NCBI GenBank assembly: GCA_033875315.1
Contig: JANRJG010000003.1
Coordinates: 62,001-126,000 of the forward strand
Direction: 5' to 3'
Source of the DNA: Candidatus Methylacidiphilales bacterium
GTDB taxonomy: Bacteria; Verrucomicrobiota; Verrucomicrobiia; Methylacidiphilales; CAZTYG01
DNA length: 64,000 nt
Positions 41,765 to 49,502 of this stretch are shown here, piece by piece. Position 1 is the stretch's first letter; the number at the start of each line of letters is the position of its first letter. The notes beneath the pieces are model-generated. The model did not search any database, was not told where the DNA came from, and saw nothing but the letters and a program-made list of their open reading frames with translations. The position numbers and the translations under genes are program-made.

Positions 41765-43858
41765 ATGGCTTTTCCTATGAACGCCTCCGACTTTTACAAC
41801 ACCCAACACAGTCCCATCGGCGCCTTCGCCAGCTTCACCCTCGGCGCCAAGGGCCCCCGCGGCGGCTTCGGACTGGAAATCGGCAAACCCGCCGACGAAC
41901 ACGTGCTCATCGGCTTGGAAAATCGTGAGGACGACAGTTTCTCCTACCTTCCTTTCTGCCAGGAAATCCTGGACGACAGTTCCAATTTCGACCTCGCCAC
42001 CGATCCCCGCCAAAAAGCCTTCCGGATGGACGCCTTTGCCGACGAGGCCATCACCCGGACCCTGACCCCCGCCACCGACACCTGGGTGGCGGGCGACCTG
42101 ACCTTCACCATCCACACCCCGGTCGGCGAGGCCCCCCCACCCTCGGCCCCGCGGGCGGTGCGTGAGCTGGCCTATGCCCCGGCCCTGGCCGTTGAAATCA
42201 CCGTCGACAACCGCCAAGGCCGCAAGCCCCGCCGCTGCTTCTTCGGCTTCCAAAGCAACGACCCCATGCGCCACATGCGCCGCCTCGACGATACCGCCCC
42301 CTTCCCCGGCCTGGCCTGTGGGTTGACCACCGCCATCGCCAGCAACACCCCCGGCGTCTGGTCGGCCCAGGCCTTCACCTGCGAGCAGATCCTGGCCGGG
42401 GCCCACGACTTCAACCGCGGCTGGGGGCTCGGCCGCGTCGGCCTGCTCGTCGGCACCACCCCCGCCGGCAAGACCCGCACCTTCCGCTTCGCCGTCTGCT
42501 TCCACCGCGCGGGCATCGTCACCACCGGCATGCCCGCCAGCTACCACTACTACCGCTTCTTCAAGGACCTCGAGTCCGTGGCCTCCTACGCCCTGAAAAA
42601 CTTCCCGGCCCTGAAGAACCGCGGGGCCGCCTTCAACCGCCGCTTCCTCAAATCCAAGCTTTCGCCCGAACGCAAGTTCATGCTCGCCCAGGCCCTGCAC
42701 AGCTACTACGGCAGCACCCAGTTCCTCGATATCGGCAAGGAAAGCATGTGGATCGTCAACGAGGGCGAATACCGCATGATCAACACCTTCGACCTGACCG
42801 TCGACCAGCTCTTCCTGGAAATGGAATTCCATCCCTGGACGGTGGCCAACGAGCTCGATTGGTTCACCAAGCGCTACGCCTACCGCGACAAGGTCCGCCT
42901 GCCGGGCTCCGAACGGGAATTCCCCGGCGGCCTCAGCTTCGCCCACGACATGGGCATGGCCAACCACTTTTCCGTCCCCGGGCGCTCGGTCTACGAGAAA
43001 GCCGGCCTGCATGGCTGCTTCTCCCACATGACCCACGAGGAATTGGTCAATTGGCTGGTTTGCGGCCTGGTCTACCAACACCACACCGGCGACAAAGCCT
43101 GGACCCGCAAAAATCTCCCCGTTTTCCGCGACTGCCTCGACAGCCTGCTCCGTCGCGACCACCCCGATGCCGCCCGTCGCGACGGTCTCATGTCGGCCGA
43201 CAGTTCGCGCTGCCAGGGCGGGAGTGAAATCACCACCTACGACAGCCTCGACGTCTCCCTCGGCCAGGCCCGCAACAACCTCTACCTCGCGGTCAAGACC
43301 TGGGGTGTTTACACCGGACTGGAGCACTTTTTTGCCCGGCAAAAGGATCCCCGTCGCGCCGCCCTCTGCCGTGAACAGGCCCTCCGCGCCGCCGCCACCC
43401 TCACCGCCTCGGCCGATGCCGACGGCCTGCTGCCCGCCGTCATCAACGAAAACGTCACCAGCCGGATCATCCCGGCCATCGAGGGTCTGGTCATCCCCTG
43501 GTCGCTCGGCCTGAAGGAAGCCCTCGACCCCAAGGGGCCCCACGGCCCGCTCCTGGCCGCCCTCAAGCGCCACCTCCAGGGCGTCCTGCGCCCGGGCCTT
43601 TGCCGGTTCCCCGACGGCGGATGGAAAATCAGTTCGACCAGCGACAACTCCTGGCTCAGCAAGATCTACCTCTGCCAGTTCATCGCCGAAAGCATCCTCG
43701 GCCTCGAACCCGACCGGGAAGCCGACCGGGCCCACGCCGCCTGGCTGCAGGACGCACGCAACCAGTATTGGGCCTGGAGCGACCAGATGGTCGCCGGCGA
43801 AGCCAAGGCGAGCAAATACTACCCGCGCGGCGTCACTTCCATCCTCTGGATGAGCTGA
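41765..43858 (+). CDS. GH52-type beta-xylosidase
   Basis: The 697-residue protein matches GH52 along its length: NTQHSPIGAFASFTLG (12-27), GGFGLEIGKPADEHVLIGLE (33-52), the nucleophile block VNEGEYRM with E335, and the acid block TTYDSLDVSLGQARNN (490-505). It ends with a C-terminal (alpha/alpha) barrel. GH52 enzymes are about 700 residues, retaining, cytoplasmic beta-xylosidases acting on xylo-oligosaccharides. No signal peptide is present, in agreement. The gene is divergent from lacI, the usual position for a regulated target. It is not preceded by a Shine-Dalgarno sequence; an ATG four codons downstream is a possible alternative start. Confidence 0.92.
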   Translation: MAFPMNASDFYNTQHSPIGAFASFTLGAKGPRGGFGLEIGKPADEHVLIGLENREDDSFSYLPFCQEILDDSSNFDLATDPRQKAFRMDAFADEAITRTLTPATDTWVAGDLTFTIHTPVGEAPPPSAPRAVRELAYAPALAVEITVDNRQGRKPRRCFFGFQSNDPMRHMRRLDDTAPFPGLACGLTTAIASNTPGVWSAQAFTCEQILAGAHDFNRGWGLGRVGLLVGTTPAGKTRTFRFAVCFHRAGIVTTGMPASYHYYRFFKDLESVASYALKNFPALKNRGAAFNRRFLKSKLSPERKFMLAQALHSYYGSTQFLDIGKESMWIVNEGEYRMINTFDLTVDQLFLEMEFHPWTVANELDWFTKRYAYRDKVRLPGSEREFPGGLSFAHDMGMANHFSVPGRSVYEKAGLHGCFSHMTHEELVNWLVCGLVYQHHTGDKAWTRKNLPVFRDCLDSLLRRDHPDAARRDGLMSADSSRCQGGSEITTYDSLDVSLGQARNNLYLAVKTWGVYTGLEHFFARQKDPRRAALCREQALRAAATLTASADADGLLPAVINENVTSRIIPAIEGLVIPWSLGLKEALDPKGPHGPLLAALKRHLQGVLRPGLCRFPDGGWKISSTSDNSWLSKIYLCQFIAESILGLEPDREADRAHAAWLQDARNQYWAWSDQMVAGEAKASKYYPRGVTSILWMS

Positions 43859-44143
43859 TGAAATGATGGGTTAATCGGTTGATGACGGACGGCGGACGTC
43901 AGATGACGGAGGTCGGCTTGGTGGAGCGGCTGGTGCAAGAAAGCTTCGATCTCGTCTATCTTACTCGATCTCGTGCTCGTTCTCTCCCATTCAGAGAGTA
44001 CGAGTAGCAGATTAAAGGCAGCAGGCTCTTGATCCCGAATCCAACTAAGGAGGCCGCGGGGTCGACTCCTGAAGGCCTGTTGACTCCATCCCGAACGGCG
44101 ACCTTTCATTGACTTGCCCCCGCTGCATCGATTTTATCAGGGG
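43859..44143. other. Intergenic stretch with repeated word, no gene seen
   Basis: This gap follows the GH52 stop. It contains low-complexity text (repeated gacgga/gatgacgg around 43880-43915) and, at 43969-43986, an 18-bp word that recurs exactly at 45516-45533. No open frame with coding character, RNA gene or clear terminator was found. Confidence 0.5.
43969..43986. repeat. 18-bp dispersed repeat, copy 1
   Basis: TCTCGTGCTCGTTCTCTC occurs here and again in the same orientation at 45516-45533, on the other side of the MurF-like gene. A related run (ctcattctcgtgctctcgg) lies near 53295-53312. Confidence 0.6.
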
Positions 44144-45475
44144 ATGGAGGAAGGGGGGAATCTGTCGGACAGGGCCATGCCGGGTGGGATCAAGTCCTTG
44201 CGCCGGTTGCTTTGGCTTTTGCCCCTTGCTCTCCTGGATTTTTCCCACCGGGTGGATTTCGGCGTCCAATTCAACCAGTTCCTCTGGCCGGTCATGGAGC
44301 ACGTGGGGCGCTGGTATCGGGGCCTGACACGGAAACGACAGTCTGTCGTCGTGGTGGTCGGTTCCCTGGGAAAAACAACGACCACCCGATCCCTCATGCA
44401 AGTGCTCCAGGGCAAGACGCCCCATTGGATTCATGCCTGGGACAATTGCTTTTCCCTGGTCAGTTTCAACCTGATGCGCCAGGGCCTGTGGAAACGCTGG
44501 GCGGTTCTCGAGGTCGGGATCGGCCGGAAAGGCCAAATGAAACGCTATGTCCCGCTTTTGCAACCGGACATCGTGGTCGTTACGGCAATCGCCTCGGACC
44601 ATCAGCGTGATCTGGGCGGCCCGGAGGGCGTGTGGCAGGAGAAGGCCGAAATGGTCCGGGCCCTCGGGGCGGACGGATGGGCCGTGCTCAACGGCGATGA
44701 CGCGAATGTCCTGCGCATGGGCACGATCACCCGGGCGCGGATCCGCACCTTCGGGTTCCATGCATCCTGCGACGTTTATGCCGCGGATCAGGAGACCGGT
44801 CCCGAGGGCAGCCGGTTTCACCTGCACGCCGAGGGCCGGACGATTCCCGTCCGCAGCCGTTTGATCGGGTGCGCGGCCGTCCGGGCCCAACTGGCGGCCG
44901 TCGCGGTGGGGCGGCTGTGCGGCCTGTCATTTGACGCGATCAAGCAAAGGCTGGAGACGCAGGAGCCGACCCCGGGGCGGATGCAGCCCATCGTGCTCCA
45001 GAGCGGCGCGATCGCGCTGTGCGACGACTTCAAGGGAAGCTTCGAAACCTTTCATGCGGCGTTGGATGTGCTGTCGCCGATCCGTGGAGGAAATCGGGTG
45101 GTGGTTTTGGGCGGACTCTACCAACCTCCAGCCCCCCGCCTTTCACGCTACATCAAGATCGGCCAACATCTGTCGGAATCAGCCGACCGGGTGATCCTGC
45201 TGGGAAACCACACCGGCCTTTACCGGAGATACCTGCATGGGGCCCTGAAAGAAAAGGAAAACGGGGTGACCGTGGCCCGGACCGTTGGAGAAGCCGTGCA
45301 GCAACTAAGGGCCGAACTCCGGGCGGGCGATGTGGTGCTGCTCAAAGGGCGGGGCGAGCAGAAACTCTCCCGGATCGCCCACGAACTGGCCGGGAAGAAA
45401 GTGGATTGCCGACTGGCTTTCTGCACCTTTGAGAATGTGCTTTGTCAGGATTGCCCTAAGTTGGCCAGAGGCTAA
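44144..45475 (+). CDS. MurF-like Mur ligase family protein lacking the usual N-terminal domain
   Basis: Taking ATG at 44144 gives 443 residues; TTG at 44114 and ATG at 44177 are alternatives. Residues 18-60 are hydrophobic and helical (RLLWLLPLALLDFSHRVDFG) in place of the normal MurF substrate domain. The central ATPase domain has the P-loop GSLGKTTTT (73-81), VLEVGIGRKGQMKRY and the WQEKAEM block with the Lys that is carbamylated in Mur enzymes. A C-terminal ligase domain follows (VVVLGGLYQPP, LLKGRGEQ). The tail CRLAFCTFENVLCQDC holds four cysteines. Mur ligases join amino acids to a carboxylate with ATP. The target here is unknown; a cell-wall or polymer ligase is inferred. Confidence 0.75.
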   Translation: MEEGGNLSDRAMPGGIKSLRRLLWLLPLALLDFSHRVDFGVQFNQFLWPVMEHVGRWYRGLTRKRQSVVVVVGSLGKTTTTRSLMQVLQGKTPHWIHAWDNCFSLVSFNLMRQGLWKRWAVLEVGIGRKGQMKRYVPLLQPDIVVVTAIASDHQRDLGGPEGVWQEKAEMVRALGADGWAVLNGDDANVLRMGTITRARIRTFGFHASCDVYAADQETGPEGSRFHLHAEGRTIPVRSRLIGCAAVRAQLAAVAVGRLCGLSFDAIKQRLETQEPTPGRMQPIVLQSGAIALCDDFKGSFETFHAALDVLSPIRGGNRVVVLGGLYQPPAPRLSRYIKIGQHLSESADRVILLGNHTGLYRRYLHGALKEKENGVTVARTVGEAVQQLRAELRAGDVVLLKGRGEQKLSRIAHELAGKKVDCRLAFCTFENVLCQDCPKLARG

Positions 45476-45515
45476 AGTGTTTTCTGTTTCATCTGAAAAT
45501 CGTTCTCATACTCGC

Positions 45516-45533
45516 TCTCGTGCTCGTTCTCTC
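45516..45533. repeat. 18-bp dispersed repeat, copy 2
   Basis: This is an exact second copy of the word at 43969-43986, same orientation, 40 bp after the MurF-like stop. It lies in a 134-bp gap (45476-45609) that contains no other recognisable feature. Confidence 0.6.
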
Positions 45534-45609
45534 TCTTCCCGAGAAAATCGCAAACTGCTTCGATTTCCAATCCATCAAGAGTCGCGGGTTGACCCCGTGC
45601 GCACTCTTT

Positions 45610-48576
45610 TCAATCAGCCGGAAACTGACGCGCCTTATTTAACCAATCGCAATACTTTCTATCTATTTGCCAGTCGAGAAGTTCAAGGTAATCCACACTG
45701 ACTCTATTTGAAAGCCTTTGCTGTGAAGCTACGGCACGTTCAAAGCGCTGAGGAGAAGTCAACTTCCACTTTAATGCTGCTCGTCGATAAAAGATGTAAG
45801 CTAAATCAGAATTATGCTTCTCAAAAAGCTCCCCAAGCCAAGCCGCAACCCACCCCTGATTGATGAGCACCAACTGGTCTTTTGCCTTTTCGAGGCACCA
45901 AGCAGACTTAATCAAACACGTCTCAGCCCAAGTATTGTCGCCCTTGAAGAATAAACATCGCCCAATATTACCATAAAAAGAACCACCTCGTTCTCTATCA
46001 ATTACAAGTGGATTGATAACATCTTCAAGACTGGTAGCGCCGAGAAAATAAATCAAAGCCTGCTCAACCTCTCCCGAGTCACGTTGCGCCAATGCAAGGT
46101 TGTGCTCACAATCGTGACGGGTATCTAGATTGCCAGCTGTTTTCACTTCAACCCCACGCTTCCCCCATTCTTTTGCAAGCTCAAATTCCCCGCGCGTCCA
46201 ATACATATATGTGCGCATGCCACATGCAGCTACATAACGCGCAGTTGCTCCTGCTACGCCCCGCTCAAATCTAACTATAAATTCCTCAGCATCAGCAAAT
46301 CTACCTAACTGTGTAAGCGCTTCCACCAATTCAATCAATACATCGTCCTGAATCTTCTGATCGGCTCCAGCTGGTAAACTAAGGTCAATGTTGGCATATA
46401 AAGCACTGGCCCATTTTACAAACTCTTCTGCATATCCATTACGGAGTAGAGGCTTCCTAATTTCTTCTAAAGCCAACAAGGCCTTAAGCACTTCTCCACT
46501 ATTGATTAACAACTCTACTTTAGCCGTCCAGTTTTGTAAAACTTCATATGAAACGTCCTGACCCAAAGTAGGGCGGAGCTTCACAATCATCTGATCAAAA
46601 AACAATAGGATCGCAGAAATATAAGGGCTTCGCTCAGACTGTGAAAATTGTCTTCGAACAAATTCTCTCAATAGCGGGTGTAATTCAATAGTATCTGGAG
46701 CACTTGACGGTGTTTTCACAACAACCAGATCTAGTGCAGTTAATTGACGAAGAGCCTTAGTGAACTGATTAGAATTCAACTCCAGTGCAACGCATTGAGC
46801 GATTTCTCTTTCAGTCTCGGGTCGCACCATTTCGGCTAAGTAACGTAAAAGCTTTTGATGCTTCGGTTTCAAAGAACGCCATATCTCTTGGAGCATTGCG
46901 TTTGGAAGTCCAGCATCTTTGCCTGCGCGAATACGTCTAATCAAATCGACGAGTTCAACTCTATTTGTCAGAACCTGCATCGCGATTAGGTTTATCCATA
47001 AAGGGTGCCCTTGAGTTAAATCGTGAACCTCATTTATATGTTTTGGTTCTACGGTAAGACCCCGAGCAGCGAATAACAGTTGAGCTTCAGCAACAGTTAG
47101 GCCATGTAACTCTAATTGCAAAAATGTTGGTTGCTCATAAAGTAACTTTGGTCTACAAGTGAATACGTACTTTGACGTGCCAGCGTTTTTCGCAGCACCC
47201 TCAATTAGTAAATTCATTGCCTCTACTGCTTTTGCGCGATAAACATCTACATATTGATCAATGTTATCAAACACAAACACCGCCCGTAATGATAGGGTAA
47301 TGTTCAAAAAGAGCTTGATTATTGATTCCGTACTTTCCTCTAGAAAGTCTTCTGCTCGACGTTGCCCATTGGTCAGTCGAATAATTATTCGAATTAATTA
47401 CGTATGCAGGGTGTTGCTTTCCTCTTTGCAATCACGCCAATCCCAGAATACTCCTTCTTTCTCAACTTCTGCTAAATATCTAGCTACCAATGTAGATTTG
47501 CCTTGACCTCCGATGCCAGTAACAGCAACAACTTTAGAATCTATACTTCTTAAAAGTCGCAACTCTTCTTCTCGCCCCACCCAATGAGTAGTAGGAGGCG
47601 GGGTGTCTGACGTTCCTTCGAAAGCGTCTGTAGTATTGTTGAGCAAAACTACAGAGGCTTCATTTTCATCATGATCTGACGTAACAATGATTCCATGAGT
47701 ATTTTCAGTAGATTCTTTTCCTAACGTTTGGACTAAACTTTCGAGCCCTGGCCCGTACTCGGCGAATTCGATGAGCTCGATACCAGGTAGTCTTTGTGCT
47801 TTCACAGTTTCTACGCTGCTCGAGTGGACAAGAGCATAATGAGGGCCATTCGCGCCGACAAACATGTCGCTAATTGCTTTAAGTTGAAGACCGAAAGCAT
47901 GATCGTTTAAGCTATATCCAATAAACAAGAAAGAATGAGTTGCTAAAAGTGTACGCAGGGTCTCTTGAGCAGCAGTAAATCTATTTTGTGTAGTTGAGGT
48001 AGGATAGAGACGATCATATCCGTCAGGTGTTAGAATAATATTTGATGCGTCATCTATGCTCCCGTGCAAATGCCAAATCACAGGGCGCTTTAACCCGTCG
48101 CGGATTGCAGCAGCTTGTTCCGCTGGCGCTTCGATATTCCAAAGCCCTACATCATCTTGCTTTGCGCAGGACCAACGAAGTACCCTATCATAATTAGTGG
48201 TTACGATTAAATTGCTTCCAAGTGTCCAAACTGCTCGAGCAAGCGTAAGAGTTTCGTCCGATGCTGCCTCTCGTTGATGATCAAATTGCTCTTTTAAAAA
48301 ATCAAACCACACTGGTCCAAGTCCCTCTTTAGCGCGCTTCGCGGCATCTAGGAAGTCAGGCTTATCAATCGCAAGTAGATTACGTACAACTCCAGCGTAA
48401 GCAGGCTTTTGCTCGCGATCGAGTCTTCCGGCGGCACGTTCTAATAACGTGCGCCAACTAGGGAATAGCGGCTCACTATTGCCAGCTGCTTTCACAGCCA
48501 TCGAAACGCCGGCCCCAATAAATGGCAGAACACGGTTCGAACGCAATCGTTCGACTAGTGTGGCGGGAAGAGTCAC
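45610..48576 (-). pseudogene. SIR2-STAND-TPR antiphage-type protein interrupted by one in-frame TAA
   Basis: The start is probably GTG at 48576 (VTLPATLVERLR); a TTG 96 bp upstream would add a poor extension. The N-terminal SIR2-like NADase domain has FIGAGVS, TTNYDRVLRW, WHLHGS and FIGYSLND, all the usual motifs. A STAND/NB-ARC ATPase follows: WVGREEEL, Walker A VTGIGGQGKST, Walker B VFVFDNID. Then come a winged-helix-like part and TPR-like helices to the C-terminus. A TAA at 47398-47400 (after NTLHT) lies between Walker A and B. Reading through it in the same frame gives LIRIIIRLTNGQRRAED and continues perfectly to Walker B, so one base change (for example CAA to TAA) breaks a 988-codon gene. 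The base composition is visibly AT-richer than the flanks. The family senses phage and depletes NAD. Confidence 0.8.
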
Positions 48577-48759
48577 AGGTATTTCAGCCCACAAAAATTG
48601 AATTAGTATGAAACAATTTGAAACCTTAAATGAGCCTAATTGTAGATTGTGACATGAAACTTTCCTAGCCAAAAGTAAGGGAAAGGCAAGACGGGGTTTG
48701 ACCAGCCGAAGACTGGTCGTTTACGTTGCCAGTTTGAGTTTAAGGAGGAGCTTGGGAGG

Positions 48760-48777
48760 CAGGTTCTTCGTTCTTGG
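48760..48777. repeat. 18-bp repeat (CAGGTTCTTCGTTCTTGG), copy 1
   Basis: An exact second copy lies at 49156-49173, same orientation. The gap 48577-48852 upstream of the defence gene holds this word and several near-copies (ggttcttcgttt, gtccttgg) but no gene except possibly upstream leader sequence. Confidence 0.6.
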
Positions 48778-48852
48778 TGCCTGGTTCTTCGTTTCTGCTG
48801 GCGCACCGGCCTTTTAGTCCTTGGTCATTTGTCCTTGGATTCTGTTCCTGGC

Positions 48853-49053
48853 TCACTTGCGTTTATGTCCGGCCAGATAATCTTCCAGGGGACGATAGGC
48901 GAGCCCCTTCTTGCGGGCGCGCTTCAGGTAGGCCACGTCAGCCACATCCTCCGCCCGTTCCAACAGTTCTTTATAATCCTTGATGGGGATGATGACGGAA
49001 ACGGGCTTTCCTTTCCGTGTGACGATTTCGGGTTCGGCCAAAGTCGCTTTCAT
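48853..49053 (-). CDS. Orphan Phd/YefM-type antitoxin, N-terminally short
   Basis: The 66-residue protein (start ATG 49053) contains EIVTRKGKPVSVIIP, the central motif of Phd/YefM antitoxins, followed by DYKELLERAEDVADVAYLKRA, the helix before the toxin-binding tail. Family members normally have about 20 more residues before this motif, forming the DNA-binding part. Here the motif starts at residue 9, so the N-terminus is shortened. No toxin (RelE, ParE or Doc type) follows; downstream DNA to 48680 is repeat-rich and noncoding. Either an orphan or remnant antitoxin is likely. Confidence 0.65.
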   Translation of the reverse strand: MKATLAEPEIVTRKGKPVSVIIPIKDYKELLERAEDVADVAYLKRARKKGLAYRPLEDYLAGHKRK

Positions 49054-49502
49054 GTGATCAAGGTATCATTTGAGGGATCTTTAGTAAATCCCAGTTCTCC
49101 AAGCGCGAGATGGCTTTGGGCGGCCAGCTATCGGCTATCGGGGAGACGGGGGAAGCAGGTTCTTCGTTCTTGGTTACTCGTTCTTCGTTTGCAGACGCCC
49201 TCCGGGGGGGCATGGTTTTCTGGTTCCTTGTCCGCCACGGCGGATCCTTGATTTCTGGTTTTCAGATACCGACCGGGGAAAAGATTCCCCGGCTACAGGA
49301 GATTTCTGCTTAAAACTTAATTCTTAAAACTTAAAACTTGTCTCCCCCCTGCGCCTCTGCGTCTCTGCGCGAGGAAAGGAAAGCAGACAGATGTCGGATG
49401 TCGGATGACAGATGTCGGCAAACAGATTCAGGCGTCTGACGTCTGATCTCCGTCGTGCCGCCTTCGCTCAATGGCTACGGCGTGCCCAGCGGGCTGCCAT
49501 CA
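49054..49502. other. Repeat-rich intergenic region, no gene seen
   Basis: About 450 bp without convincing coding sequence. It holds the second CAGGTTCTTCGTTCTTGG word (49156-49173), A/T-rich runs of the type aacttaattcttaaaactt (near 49314-49340), a ctctgcg-based run (49351-49376) and a run of GATGTCGG units (49389-49418). Confidence 0.6.
49156..49173. repeat. 18-bp repeat (CAGGTTCTTCGTTCTTGG), copy 2
   Basis: Exact copy of 48760-48777 on the other side of the antitoxin gene, followed by the near-copy ttactcgttcttcgttt. Confidence 0.6.

Noticed and set aside
45610-47307. The C-terminal half of the defence gene as an independent gene
   Set aside because: The half begins only at a weak TTG, lacks Walker A, and joins the upstream half in the same frame across one stop codon.
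47261-47506. Small + strand open frame across the defence gene interruption
   Set aside because: It has no recognisable motif and lies opposite continuous STAND-type coding sequence.
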